From: Acidobacteriota bacterium
Lineage (GTDB): Bacteria; Acidobacteriota; Blastocatellia; Pyrinomonadales; Pyrinomonadaceae
Length of the DNA: 64,000 bases
Direction: 5' to 3'
Assembly: GCA_003223025.1 (NCBI GenBank)
Contig: QHXR01000004.1
Coordinates: 1 to 64,000 of the forward strand
Shown here: piece after piece, positions 25,693 through 34,374 of the stretch
Layout: each line of letters starts with the position of its first letter
How positions within the stretch are numbered: the stretch's first letter is position 1
Notes under the pieces: generated by a model
Told to the model about the DNA's origin: nothing
Seen by the model: the letters and a program-made list of their open reading frames with translations, nothing else
Databases searched by the model: none
Made by a program: the position numbers and the translations under genes

Positions 25693-26736
25693 ATGAAATT
25701 TTTATTTTTGGTTCCGGTCGCCGCCGTACTAGCGGTTTTTTTGCTGACTAACGTAGCCGGACAGACATCGTTCGCCGTAAACGCGAACGGCCATCCGTGT
25801 TCAGATCTTCAGAAGAACTCTTTCGAAGGAGGAAGCCTCTACTTTATAACTTCGAAGCGTCGCACGGAGACGAATGTTCGAGCGCAGTCGTGTAGACCCG
25901 ACAACACTATCTCAGAGAGCGCCGACCAAGAAACGTCAAGCGAGTTGAGTACCGCGGTGGCAAGCAAAGATATTTGGCGCTCGGCCGCGAACGCTCAGGC
26001 TCAGGCGGATCAGGCCCAGGAGCTCGCCAAGAAACTCGCAAACCCGATCGCGTCGCTGATCAGTTTTCCGTTTCAAAACAATTTTGATTTCGGGATGGGG
26101 CCGGAGAGAAAAGGTTACCGGTACACCTTGAATATTCAGCCCGTCATCCCGTTCGCCCTGACGAAGAAAATAAACGTCATCTCGCGGACGATCCTGCCGG
26201 TCATCGCGCAGAAAGACGTGGTCGGATCGAGCGGCCAGTTCGGACTTGGAGACACGATACAAAGCTTCTTCTTTTCACCGAATAAAGTTAAGCCATTTAT
26301 CTGGGGCGTTGGTCCGCAGTTCCTGATCCCGACCGCCACGAATCAGTACCTCGGCACTCAAAAGTTTGGAATGGGACCGACATTCGTGATCTTGAAACAG
26401 CAGAAAGGCTGGACGTACGGAGCCCTTGTAAATCACACGTGGTCCGTGTTCGGGAAAGATTCTCGCGCCGCGGTCAACTCGACATTTCTCCAACCGTTCC
26501 TCGCTTACACGACAAAGAACGCATGGACGTTCACGTTCAATACCGAGTCGGCGTACGACTGGACCGGAGATACGTGGAATGTACCGATCCATTTTCAGGT
26601 CTCGAAACTTGTAAAGATGGGTAAGCAGCCGGTGAGTGTTGGAATCGCGTCTCGATGCTGGGCCGCGAGTGGGCCCGGCGGTCCGCAGGGCTGTGGATTC
26701 CGATTGGTCTTCGTTCCGTTGTTCCCGGCTAAGTGA
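25693..26736 (+). CDS. Outer-membrane beta-barrel protein (neuromedin-U-like/transporter annotation class)
   Basis: ATG 25693 is chosen because a signal peptide starts there (FLFLVPVAAVLAVFLLTNVAGQ); the frame is open from a TTG at 25627 but adds no signal-like sequence. The 347-residue product has an Ala/Gln-rich linker (AQAQADQAQELAKKLANPIASLI) and then alternating amphipathic strands (YRYTLNIQPVIPFALTKKINVISRTILPVI, PFIWGVGPQFLIPTATNQYLG, KFGMGPTFVILKQ). This pattern matches bacterial proteins often mislabelled neuromedin U. A similar barrel is encoded at 38285-39160. Substrate is unknown. Confidence 0.8.
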   Translation: MKFLFLVPVAAVLAVFLLTNVAGQTSFAVNANGHPCSDLQKNSFEGGSLYFITSKRRTETNVRAQSCRPDNTISESADQETSSELSTAVASKDIWRSAANAQAQADQAQELAKKLANPIASLISFPFQNNFDFGMGPERKGYRYTLNIQPVIPFALTKKINVISRTILPVIAQKDVVGSSGQFGLGDTIQSFFFSPNKVKPFIWGVGPQFLIPTATNQYLGTQKFGMGPTFVILKQQKGWTYGALVNHTWSVFGKDSRAAVNSTFLQPFLAYTTKNAWTFTFNTESAYDWTGDTWNVPIHFQVSKLVKMGKQPVSVGIASRCWAASGPGGPQGCGFRLVFVPLFPAK

Positions 26737-26775
26737 ACTTCATTCCGCCACAGAAAATTTGCCACCGATAAACGC

Positions 26776-26817
26776 GAATGGCGCGGATAAGAAATCAAGT
26801 TCTTATCCGCGCCATTC
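26776..26817. terminator. 18-bp perfect hairpin between convergent genes
   Basis: Arms 26776-26793 and 26800-26817 (core GGCGCGGATAAG) pair perfectly around a 6-nt loop. It lies between two convergent stops and has no T-tract. The GCGGATAA core resembles the dispersed palindromes near 57-58 kb, so it may be a repeat element used as a bidirectional terminator. Confidence 0.6.
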
Positions 26818-26834
26818 TCGGTCAATTTTTATGC

Positions 26835-27383
26835 TTACTTCGGTAAGGTCTTAAAAACTTTCGCCATCGCCTTCGCGATGTTCCTACGTCGTTTGTCAGG
26901 ATTTGTCGTGTCGTCCAAAGTCTTTGTCGCTCGTGTCTGCCAGATCTGGCGTTCCTGCCGTGTATCGAACAAGTCGAAAATGAAAACGCCCTTCTGGATC
27001 TCGTTCGTCCCGCCGACCGGTCCGCCAACGAGACCGACAGTTCCGGTTGCCGATCCGAGCCACGGGATCGTGCTGTGTCCCGCGCTCCACTCCATATCCT
27101 GGATGACCGCTAATTGGTATGTCGCGATCAGATCCGCATCCGGAGTTTCGACGCGCTTGAGGCCTTTCTTCGAGAGCTCGTTGTCGATCGACTGGACGAA
27201 GGCCTGATCGACCGCTTGCTCGGGATATGTCGCTCTGTCAGCTCGCACCCAGAAGTACGTTTTGTATTGCGAAAACGTCACGCCGGGCGGCGAGAACGAA
27301 TCTACTTTTTGTGCCGACGCAAACGTTGAAAAAATGATTGCCGCGAAAAGTGCCGCCGTAAACGTGAATGTTTTCGATCTCAT
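26835..27383 (-). CDS. DUF4136-like secreted protein
   Basis: ATG 27383 with AGAGGTG 6-8 nt upstream gives 182 residues. A signal peptide (FTFTAALFAAIIFSTFASA/QK) is followed by a DUF4136-like domain: FSQYKTYFWVRADRA, QSIDNELSKKGLKRVETPDADLIATYQL, and KGVFIFDLFDTRQERQIWQTRATKTL. No lipobox Cys is seen, so it is probably periplasmic and soluble. The family has no known biochemical role. A CTGG-variant dyad lies 84 bp upstream of the start. Confidence 0.83.
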   Translation of the reverse strand: MRSKTFTFTAALFAAIIFSTFASAQKVDSFSPPGVTFSQYKTYFWVRADRATYPEQAVDQAFVQSIDNELSKKGLKRVETPDADLIATYQLAVIQDMEWSAGHSTIPWLGSATGTVGLVGGPVGGTNEIQKGVFIFDLFDTRQERQIWQTRATKTLDDTTNPDKRRRNIAKAMAKVFKTLPK

Positions 27384-27466
27384 AAATGCACCTCTAAAGT
27401 CGTTGAGTAATGAATGTTGGCCGTCGGAGTTATTACAAGAATGCGATTCGCCTTCGGGCGAGTTAA

Positions 27467-27482
27467 CTGGCAAAAATTACAG
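27467..27482. promoter_or_regulatory. CTGT-N8-ACAG-like dyad (site 4, CTGG variant)
   Basis: CTGGCAAAAATTACAG, one mismatch to the half-site, lies 84 bp upstream of the DUF4136-like gene and just after the porin stop. Confidence 0.5.
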
Positions 27483-27499
27483 GCACGAGTCCCACGATC

Positions 27500-28822
27500 C
27501 TAATAGATCCACTGCACGCGAGTTATAAAACGCTGCGTACGGCCTGAAACATTAAAGCGATCGAGATCCGAGAGTCCGTATCCCATTCCGACCTTCCACT
27601 GCCTCGAAGCCCACCAATTCACGCCGGCGTACCATGTCGTCAGTTTGCCACCCTTTATCAAGTTATCGTCCAGATCGATGTACCCGACCCTGCCTACTAA
27701 CTCGACAGCGCCCCAACGCGACTTTGGAACGATCGGGAGGATGTTGGCTGCATATTTGTCGTACGGCCGAGTGTCGCCGGTCAGAAAATAGCTAACGGTC
27801 ATATAGGACCCGTTAAAGCTCGGATTACCGGTTGTTGGCGACTTCACGAACGCCTGTGTGTACTCGGCCAGGACCGAAAAAGAGTGTCTGTTATAAAACG
27901 CCTCGAGCGAATATTGCGTGGCGTGCTTTGCAGCAAGGTTGCCGGTATCCGCATAGTAATCCGTCACGTTGCTTTCGGGTCTTGCCCTGTAACGCATCGT
28001 ATCCTGATCTGCACCGTTATAACGAAGCCCGAACCCGAGGTGCAGGAACGTCCGTTGATCCTTTGAGTAGATCGGTAAACCCGTCACGCGGCCGGAAACC
28101 TGTGTTCCGCTGTCGTGCAGTTTGAGACCGCTCCGGAACCAATCGTTATAGACGCCCGCGCTGAATGACACGCGGTTCTTGAAGTAGTTGTCCGTATACC
28201 TGATACCGATGTTTCGACTGTTAAAGAATGGATTTAGAATGCGCTCCTGGTGTGGCAAGAACGCTGCTACCGCGACCATCTCGAAAATAAACGGCTCCTT
28301 TTGTTTGCCAATGGTGATACGGGACTTTTTCCAAAGCGGGATCGTCAGGGCCAGGTCAAGAATGTCGAAAACATGGTCGCCGCGATTTCTTTTCTCGTCG
28401 TAGTCGGCGCTGAATACATAGAACCATGGCTTTTTGAATTTGATCCGTCCCATGACCAAAATTCGTCCGGCCCGGAGATCGAACACACTCGCCTGCGGTC
28501 CGACTTGCTGTCGACTTATCGGATCCTGTCCGATGAAGTGGTAATCGGCGAGGACTGCGAATCCGACCCGAAGGTTGAACGCCTTATTGTCGAATGCAGT
28601 CGCACTGGCTGCTAGGTCCGGGATGAAATAGTCGACCGGTGTCGGGGCTCCGATCGGTTCCGGCGTTGGCGTCGCCGAAGGCAAAGCCAAGGGTGAAGGT
28701 GAAGGTGACGGTGCGCTCGTAGGACTGGGCGACGGCGACTGACCTAGACCGGTCATACCGGTAAAGATCAAGATCACTCCCGCAAAGATCACGCTTAAGT
28801 TGTAACGATAATTTCTAAACAA
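27500..28822 (-). CDS. OprP/OprO-like porin with Pro/Ser-rich linker
   Basis: The 440-residue product begins with a signal peptide and a striking linker of Pro-Ser/Thr repeats (about residues 29-60), then a 16-18-strand-type barrel: RVGFAVLADYHFIG, GRILVMGRIKFKKPWFYVFSADYDE, WWASRQWKVGMGYGLSDL, ending in FITRVQWIY, a terminal aromatic typical of BAM substrates. It resembles the phosphate-selective porin O/P family; the anion preference is not predictable. The start is uncertain: TTG 28822 gives the longest frame, GTG 28792 is the next option, and no clear Shine-Dalgarno is visible. It follows the DUF4239 gene by 41 nt and is probably co-transcribed with it. Confidence 0.82.
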   Translation of the reverse strand: MFRNYRYNLSVIFAGVILIFTGMTGLGQSPSPSPTSAPSPSPSPLALPSATPTPEPIGAPTPVDYFIPDLAASATAFDNKAFNLRVGFAVLADYHFIGQDPISRQQVGPQASVFDLRAGRILVMGRIKFKKPWFYVFSADYDEKRNRGDHVFDILDLALTIPLWKKSRITIGKQKEPFIFEMVAVAAFLPHQERILNPFFNSRNIGIRYTDNYFKNRVSFSAGVYNDWFRSGLKLHDSGTQVSGRVTGLPIYSKDQRTFLHLGFGLRYNGADQDTMRYRARPESNVTDYYADTGNLAAKHATQYSLEAFYNRHSFSVLAEYTQAFVKSPTTGNPSFNGSYMTVSYFLTGDTRPYDKYAANILPIVPKSRWGAVELVGRVGYIDLDDNLIKGGKLTTWYAGVNWWASRQWKVGMGYGLSDLDRFNVSGRTQRFITRVQWIY

Positions 28823-28863
28823 TTTTCACGCGTTCGGTGCCATCATTTTTCTTCGGACATGGA

Positions 28864-29658
28864 CTACGGCGTTTCGAATAGCCCACGAAGATCAACCATG
28901 TTCTGATTTACGCCCTCAAGCGTGATAAGGCCGTGCGTCGGCCGATCCAGATCGATAATCAGAAAGATACATGCAGAGATCATCAAAGCGAAAACTGCAT
29001 TGACTACCGTCATCGAAGATTTCGATTCTTTTCGATTGATCCCGATCATAAAACTACTCACTGCGCAGAGTATGAAAAGTACCCAGATGATCGAGTCCGG
29101 GACCGTTGCGTGTCGCAATGCATTTCGTGTGGTCAGCACATCGATCATGTCATTTAGCGCCGGGACCATTTGATTCGACTGAATCAGATTCTTCGGATCT
29201 TGTGCAAGGCGAGCCGCACGCGCCCAGATCCGCGTCGAGATCGCATCCGACTTATGTAAATTCTCGGCGACCTTATCTTCGTCGAATCCCGCGTCGTGAA
29301 ACGCGATCCGCGTCTCGACGTACTCTTTGAAGTCCGCTCGAAATGCCGCTCGCTCGGTTGGCTCGTAAAGATCGGCTCTTAGCACGGCCGTCCCGATATT
29401 GTTCGCTTCTTGAATCAGAATCGCCCGTCGCCCGTCGTATCTCGCGGCCGCCATCGAGAACGTAAACGCGAGGAGAAGCGCCAGCAGGCCCAGCAGTGAT
29501 CCTTCGACAGGACCGAAACCTTCGGCGAAATAATTCTTGAACCTATTCGAAACAAGGCAGCCGACGTAGTAGGTCGTGAGCATCACGAAGAACATCGCGA
29601 TTGCCAAACCAATCGAGCTGAAAGAAGACAAGAACGAAAATTCCATAGACTCGAACAT
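28864..29658 (-). CDS. DUF4239-family (bestrophin-like) membrane protein
   Basis: The 264-residue protein has an N-terminal pair of membrane helices (about 15-38 and 55-73), a soluble helical middle with AAARYDGRRAILIQEANNIGTA, and two C-terminal helices (IIWVLFILCAVSSFMIGI and MTVVNAVFALMISACIFLIIDLDRP). The RR...EANNIGT block and the C-terminal LDRP are typical of DUF4239. Some relatives are described as bestrophin-like; transport activity is not established. It is the first gene of a two-gene unit with the porin, and a perfect CTGT-N8-ACAG dyad lies 91 bp upstream. Confidence 0.85.
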   Translation of the reverse strand: MFESMEFSFLSSFSSIGLAIAMFFVMLTTYYVGCLVSNRFKNYFAEGFGPVEGSLLGLLALLLAFTFSMAAARYDGRRAILIQEANNIGTAVLRADLYEPTERAAFRADFKEYVETRIAFHDAGFDEDKVAENLHKSDAISTRIWARAARLAQDPKNLIQSNQMVPALNDMIDVLTTRNALRHATVPDSIIWVLFILCAVSSFMIGINRKESKSSMTVVNAVFALMISACIFLIIDLDRPTHGLITLEGVNQNMVDLRGLFETP

Positions 29659-29748
29659 TGTTCGTCGTTGGTATGAATCTCGAATTCGGAGAGATCAAAA
29701 TAACTTCACGCCGGCATAATACTTGTCAGAAAAACTATCGCTTAATAA

Positions 29749-29764
29749 CTGTAAAAAATTACAG
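29749..29764. promoter_or_regulatory. CTGT-N8-ACAG dyad (site 5)
   Basis: CTGTAAAAAATTACAG is the most symmetric copy (CTGTAA...TTACAG). It lies 91 bp upstream of the DUF4239 gene and 27 bp after the stop of the next upstream gene. Confidence 0.72.
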
Positions 29765-29790
29765 CCATCATTCGGCTTAGGCAATTACGA

Positions 29791-30183
29791 TCATCCGCCG
29801 TCGAGCGGCGTGCGTTGCAGCCACAGGATCGCGGCGCACCATGCGGCCATGACATTGTGTGCGAAGACGACCGGCCACATCAATGGGCTCTGCAAGCCGA
29901 ATCCGACCGCCGCGTAAGCAACGATCATCGCGGCGGCGAGGTTATACACAAACATGGCGGCGACAACACCCGCGGCGATCCCGTGACGCTCACCGTTGCG
30001 AGCCTGCCAGGAGGCAATGGCTAACGCGGCGAGTGCTGCTCCGGCGATACGGCCCACTACGAGACCGCCGGGCGTATCAAGCTCCGCTCCTAAAAGCGTC
30101 GATACGGCGATCGATGGCGCGACAAGTAAAGCGATACCTGTTGCTCCCTCAAACACCGCGGTTACCATCAGCAGCAGTTTCAT
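29791..30183 (-). CDS. Small four-helix membrane protein of unknown function
   Basis: The 130-residue protein is almost entirely hydrophobic, with four likely membrane helices (about 3-25, 43-60, 70-92 and 103-122) and short polar loops (WQARNGERHG). No family motif is recognised; it loosely resembles small DoxX-like or DUF4345-type proteins. The gene stands alone between the sulfatase terminator region and the site-5 dyad, and no clear Shine-Dalgarno is visible. Confidence 0.72.
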   Translation of the reverse strand: MKLLLMVTAVFEGATGIALLVAPSIAVSTLLGAELDTPGGLVVGRIAGAALAALAIASWQARNGERHGIAAGVVAAMFVYNLAAAMIVAYAAVGFGLQSPLMWPVVFAHNVMAAWCAAILWLQRTPLDGG

Positions 30184-30189
30184 ATGAAA

Positions 30190-30254
30190 AAGTTGAGACG
30201 GCCGGACCCACCGAAAGTTCCGGCCGTCTCGTGCGGAGATATCTTATCTCCGCA
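30190..30254 (-). terminator. Double hairpin after the arylsulfatase gene
   Basis: Two perfect stems follow the leftward stop at 30258: TGCGGAGATA/TATCTCCGCA (30232-30254) and GAGACGGCCGGA/TCCGGCCGTCTC (30195-30230). On the minus strand the second is followed by AACTTTTTC. Confidence 0.8.
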
Positions 30255-30257
30255 TGT

Positions 30258-32639
30258 CTAAGAGCCGGTCTTGATCGTCAACTTGTTCAGCAAGCCCGAG
30301 AAGTGCTTCGCTCCGCCGTAGTCGGCGACGGGAGTTCCGTCGTCGGTTCCGACATCTGCCAGGTCGTCGACTGAGAATATTCCCGGCTGTGTCTTCTCGA
30401 TCCTGCCTTCGGCGACTTTGTTACCGTCGATCGTGATCGTTCCCATACCACCTTTACCGAGACCGCCGTCAGATTTGAATTCGTAAACGACGGTGTGTTT
30501 TCCGGGGCTCAACCCTTGAGATGAGACAACGTCCCATTTCTCAAGACCGAGGTAGTTGTAGGTGAATGTCGGCTTACCGCCTTTCACATAGAACGAGAAT
30601 CCGCCGAAGCGGCCGCCTTGTGCGACGAGCACGCCGTTCACATTCGCCTCGACATCGACATCCGCCGTCATTGTGTATGACTTGCCGCGCGTGTCGATAA
30701 AGATATCGACACCCATTCCCTTCATCCCGGGACCGTAGGTAACCGTGTCGCGTCCTTCCATTACCGTCGGCCGACCGACAAGTTCGGCGTTCAATCTCTC
30801 GAGCAGACGATCGTCGATCGGAAGTACGTGATACTTTTCGGCCTCGGACATAAACAACGCCTGCAACTCCTTCAGCTTCGCTTCGTTAGCACCGGCGACG
30901 TTATTAGAAAGGCTGAAGTCCTCATTCGAGTTGTAAAGCTCCCACGGATCTTCCTGGAGGGACTGGTCCGCCTTTGGTCGCCACGCGGGTCGATGGATCG
31001 TTCGTGCGTACCAACCGTCGCTGTAGATCGATCGGTTGCCGAACATCTCGAAGTACTGTGTCGTGTGCGTTTCCTTTGCACCCGCGTCGTTGAAGGAATA
31101 GACGAGACTCTTACCCTCGATCGGATCCTGTTCGATGCCGTTCACCGTTTTCGGAGCCGGGACCTTCGCTGCTTCGTAGACTGTCGGGGCGATGTCGATT
31201 ACATGTCCGAATTGTGACCGGATCTCGCCCTTTGCTTTGATCGCCTTCGGCCAACTGATGACCATTCCGTTGCGTGTTCCTCCGAAGTCGGATGCAACCT
31301 GTTTCGTATACTCGAACGGCGTATCCATCGCCACCGCCCAACCGGCCGCGTAATGCGGATACGTTTCGGGACCGCCCCATTTGTCGACCTTCTTCACCAT
31401 GTCCTCGACGGTTTCAGGAGCACCGTTAAAGAATGACATCTCATTAAAACACCCGTTCATCTGACCCTCTGCGCTGGCTCCGTTGTCACCGACGATGTAT
31501 ATGAACAACGTGTTGTCGAGCTGGCCAGTGTCTGCGACCGCTTGGTAAAGCCGACCGATCTCGTTATCGGTATGCTCGGCAAAACCGGCATAGGTCTCCA
31601 TCTGCGTCGTGAAGAGTTTTTTCTCGTCGGCAGAAAGTGAATCCCAATCTTTTATATCTTTATGCTTCGGTGCGAGCTTGGTGTCCGCCGGAACGACGCC
31701 GAGCTTGATCTGACGAGCGAGAGTTTCTTCACGCACTTTGTCCCAGCCCTGATCGAATTTCCCTTTGTACTTGTCACGCCATTCCGCCGGCACGTGATGC
31801 GGCGCATGAGCGGCTCCGGGTGCGTAATACATGTAGAACGGTTTGTCGGGACTTAGCGCTTTCTGCAATCGCATCCACGAGATCGCATGGTTCGTCATGT
31901 CGGTCGTGAAGTGATATTTCGGATCCTCGGGCAACTCGACCTGAGCCGTTCCGTCGTAAACGAGCGGAGCATATTGGTTCGTCTCGCCGCCGATAAAGCC
32001 GTAGAAATTCTCAAAACCCGAGTGTGTCGGCCATCGGTCATACGGACCGGCGGCTGATATTTCCCAAGGCGGAGTCTCGTGATACTTACCGTACGCCGCC
32101 GTGCTGTATCCGTTCTGCCTGAGCACCTCCGCCATGGGCGTGATCGACTGAGGCCTCACTCCATTATTTCCCGGGAAAGCGGTAGCGGTTTCCATGATCG
32201 AGCCTGCGTTATTGCTGTGATGGTTGTAACCGGTCAGCAACGCGACTCGCGTCGGCGAACAAAGTGCAGTCGTATGAAAACGATTGTATTTGAGCCCGGT
32301 CGCGGCGATCTTATCGAGGTTCGGCATATTGATCGGACCACCAAACGCAGCCGATGCACCAAATCCGATATCGTCGATCAAAACAACGACGACGTTAGGT
32401 GCTCCTTCCGGAGCTTTCACTTCCCAACGCGCCGGGGGCTTCACGTTACGAGCGTCCAGATCTTTGTAAGTTTGTCGTTTTGGTTCGACGATGGGCAGTA
32501 CTGTGCGATCTAAACCGTCCGCGGATGCGGCGGCCTTGGGAGGAGTCGGTCCTGTATTGGCTTGATTACAGCCGCCAATAAACGCGACCGCAAGCATCGA
32601 TGCAGTCGCCAGAAATAGAGATACGGGGGTTCTTCTCAC
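30258..32639 (-). CDS. Lipoprotein type I arylsulfatase (formylglycine-dependent)
   Basis: Starts at GTG 32639 (GAGGAG 8 nt upstream) and encodes 793 residues. The leader ends in the lipobox FIGGC (Cys24), so the enzyme is probably anchored to a membrane. The catalytic core has VVLIDDIGFG (Ca2+-binding Asp pair) and the maturation motif LCSPTRVALLTG with Cys127, the residue FGE converts to formylglycine. Also present are TAAYGKYHE, YIVGDNGAS and an extra C-terminal beta-rich domain of about 150 residues. It hydrolyses sulfate esters; the substrate is unknown. A matching FGE gene lies 1.7 kb upstream, and four dyads occupy the 491-nt gap before the gene. Confidence 0.93.
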   Translation of the reverse strand: MRRTPVSLFLATASMLAVAFIGGCNQANTGPTPPKAAASADGLDRTVLPIVEPKRQTYKDLDARNVKPPARWEVKAPEGAPNVVVVLIDDIGFGASAAFGGPINMPNLDKIAATGLKYNRFHTTALCSPTRVALLTGYNHHSNNAGSIMETATAFPGNNGVRPQSITPMAEVLRQNGYSTAAYGKYHETPPWEISAAGPYDRWPTHSGFENFYGFIGGETNQYAPLVYDGTAQVELPEDPKYHFTTDMTNHAISWMRLQKALSPDKPFYMYYAPGAAHAPHHVPAEWRDKYKGKFDQGWDKVREETLARQIKLGVVPADTKLAPKHKDIKDWDSLSADEKKLFTTQMETYAGFAEHTDNEIGRLYQAVADTGQLDNTLFIYIVGDNGASAEGQMNGCFNEMSFFNGAPETVEDMVKKVDKWGGPETYPHYAAGWAVAMDTPFEYTKQVASDFGGTRNGMVISWPKAIKAKGEIRSQFGHVIDIAPTVYEAAKVPAPKTVNGIEQDPIEGKSLVYSFNDAGAKETHTTQYFEMFGNRSIYSDGWYARTIHRPAWRPKADQSLQEDPWELYNSNEDFSLSNNVAGANEAKLKELQALFMSEAEKYHVLPIDDRLLERLNAELVGRPTVMEGRDTVTYGPGMKGMGVDIFIDTRGKSYTMTADVDVEANVNGVLVAQGGRFGGFSFYVKGGKPTFTYNYLGLEKWDVVSSQGLSPGKHTVVYEFKSDGGLGKGGMGTITIDGNKVAEGRIEKTQPGIFSVDDLADVGTDDGTPVADYGGAKHFSGLLNKLTIKTGS

Positions 32640-32743
32640 GTTGTTTCTCCTCGTTCGATGAATTAGTTTGAGTTCGGATCGTTTAGAAAATGTATATACA
32701 GAAAGATGTGAACCATTTTCCTCCGGCCGAATGATTCACGAAC

Positions 32744-32759
32744 CTGTCAAAACTTACAG
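32744..32759. promoter_or_regulatory. CTGT-N8-ACAG dyad (site 6)
   Basis: CTGTCAAAACTTACAG, identical to site 2, lies 105 bp upstream of the arylsulfatase GTG. Confidence 0.75.
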
Positions 32760-32973
32760 CCAAGCATTTTTCTCTCCGAGCGAACTTAAGAGGGGGGAGC
32801 GTCGAACCCTTTCACGCGCCCCCGCGGCAATTGGGTTCGACGCCATTTGGCGTGCATTGGTGAGACTATAGGTCGTGAGGGGACAGTCGCATTTCAAGCG
32901 ATTGATTTGGATCATTCTCCATACTGGAAAAGATTTGCAGTTTGATATTCGCGCCGAAATCGATTGCGCATCA

Positions 32974-32989
32974 CTGTCAAAACTAACAG
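32974..32989. promoter_or_regulatory. CTGT-N8-ACAG dyad (site 7, first of three)
   Basis: CTGTCAAAACTAACAG; its start is 24 nt from site 8. Confidence 0.68.
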
Positions 32990-32997
32990 CGAACACA

Positions 32998-33013
32998 CTG
33001 TCAAAAGTACCAG
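32998..33013. promoter_or_regulatory. CTGT-N8-CCAG dyad (site 8, middle of three)
   Basis: CTGTCAAAAGTACCAG, one mismatch in the right half-site; its start is 23 nt from site 9. Confidence 0.58.
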
Positions 33014-33020
33014 TCGGATA

Positions 33021-33036
33021 CTGTAAGAATTAACAG
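33021..33036. promoter_or_regulatory. CTGT-N8-ACAG dyad (site 9, last of three)
   Basis: CTGTAAGAATTAACAG, 95 bp after the stop of the leftward membrane protein gene. Confidence 0.68.
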
Positions 33037-33130
33037 TCGAGAACGCGTGCTTCGTCGGCGTCGCTGGCGAACCGCGGCGCAGAAAATTTCTTTTGATGCG
33101 AGTCGGAAGGCGACCGGGAAAGGTCGCCGA

Positions 33131-34312
33131 CTAAGTGAGGACCTTCATGACCGTCTTGACGATATCCTTGAGCGGCATGACCGTCAGGAATAGCGGTAGG
33201 ATCGGCAGAATAAATGACGCTGCGAGACCCGCTGTCGTCTTCCATCCGAACGGAACAAGTCTCATTCCCTCGACGACGAGATAACTGTTGCCGAGATCGG
33301 CGAGTGATTGGATATCGCCGCTGCCCATCAACTGCTCTTCGGGATCGTGTTTTCCGCGGATCCACTTCTTGTCGAATTCCGACGTGTAACTAAGTGCGAG
33401 TGCGCCGTATTCGAAGATCGCCCGACGCTTTACAATTCTTAACATCGGGAAAAAGAAAATCGCGGGCAGTTGAATATAGAGAACGAGAACTATCGCGATC
33501 GTCGCCGCGGGTGCGCTGATCCCCGCGATAGGAAAGTTCTCATAAAGAATTTCGTTACCGTAGATTCCGGAAAACACCGCGCCGAGTGCGAAGGTGATGA
33601 AAGCGAAGAAGCGCTGGTTCTCACCGATGAAGCCGATTCCGCCGGCGCGATCTGGATGCGTCGGCAGAAGTTTGAGATCGAGTCGAGATACTCGGTAAAG
33701 AAATCGCGACCAGTTGAACATCCGGAGGAGCCAGCGATAAAAGAGAAACTGAAATATCGGAACACTGATGAACGCATACCAATAGGCTGCAAGCGTTAAG
33801 TTCACGCCGGAGCCCGATTTGAGCCAGCGCCAGTTCGGAACTTCTTGAGCAAAGATGAACATGCCGAGAACGGTTGAGACGAGTGCGACGCCGAACACGA
33901 TTCCCTCGGCCAACTTTGAATCGCGGAGACGGAGTCCTTCGGCGACGGCCGCTTTGTATCTCGCGAGATCACGCGCGCGAATACGTCCAGATGTCGCGAT
34001 GTGAACCGCGACCTGCATGAGCATCGGTCCGATGATCGCTTCGGCAATTATGAAAAGAGGAACGGCGACAAGGAATCGAGTATGGACGGCGAGGTCGTAG
34101 AAAAACGGAATCGCGACGCGGTCGCCCCATGCAACGCCCTCGAAAATGCTTAGAAGCATTAGCGGCAACCAGCAGAAAATCGCGGCAACAAGAGCGATCT
34201 GATAGAAAAGATACTTGGTTCGCTTCCTGACGAATCGCCGAACCAATTCGTGAGTGGCTCCGCCTTCTACGAGGGAAAAAACTGGAACGTCGTTAACGGT
34301 CGTCGCGGTCAT
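33131..34312 (-). CDS. Polytopic membrane protein of unknown function
   Basis: The 393-residue protein has about seven to eight predicted membrane helices, including QIALVAAIFCWLPLMLLSIF, LVAVPLFIIAEAIIGPMLM, GIVFGVALVSTVLGMFIFA and a C-terminal TTAGLAASFILPILPLFL. A conserved-looking cytoplasmic block LLPTHPDRAGGIGFIGENQRFFAF and an amphipathic KWIRGKHDPEEQLMGSGDIQSLADL segment lie between helices. I do not recognise the family. It follows FGE by 62 nt with a dyad between them, and precedes the regulatory gap of the sulfatase gene. Confidence 0.8.
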   Translation of the reverse strand: MTATTVNDVPVFSLVEGGATHELVRRFVRKRTKYLFYQIALVAAIFCWLPLMLLSIFEGVAWGDRVAIPFFYDLAVHTRFLVAVPLFIIAEAIIGPMLMQVAVHIATSGRIRARDLARYKAAVAEGLRLRDSKLAEGIVFGVALVSTVLGMFIFAQEVPNWRWLKSGSGVNLTLAAYWYAFISVPIFQFLFYRWLLRMFNWSRFLYRVSRLDLKLLPTHPDRAGGIGFIGENQRFFAFITFALGAVFSGIYGNEILYENFPIAGISAPAATIAIVLVLYIQLPAIFFFPMLRIVKRRAIFEYGALALSYTSEFDKKWIRGKHDPEEQLMGSGDIQSLADLGNSYLVVEGMRLVPFGWKTTAGLAASFILPILPLFLTVMPLKDIVKTVMKVLT

Positions 34313-34349
34313 ATGACCGTATCTTCCACCTCGCGGCGTTCAGTGTTAA

Positions 34350-34365
34350 CTGTTACTTGTGACAG
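34350..34365. promoter_or_regulatory. CTGT-N8-ACAG dyad (site 10)
   Basis: CTGTTACTTGTGACAG lies in the 62-nt gap between FGE and the membrane protein, 38 bp before the latter's ATG. It is the closest copy to a start codon. Confidence 0.62.
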
Positions 34366-34374
34366 TGGTCAGCA

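Larger units (their letters stand above)
32640..33130. other. Long regulatory gap upstream of arylsulfatase
   Basis: No convincing gene lies in these 491 nt; the short ORFs have no protein character. The region carries four CTGT-N8-ACAG-type dyads, three of them clustered at 32974-33036 with 23-24-nt periodicity, the densest group in the window. Confidence 0.65.

Noticed and set aside
32754-32996. 80-codon leftward ORF in the sulfatase regulatory gap
   Set aside because: No protein-like features; it overlaps two of the operator dyads.
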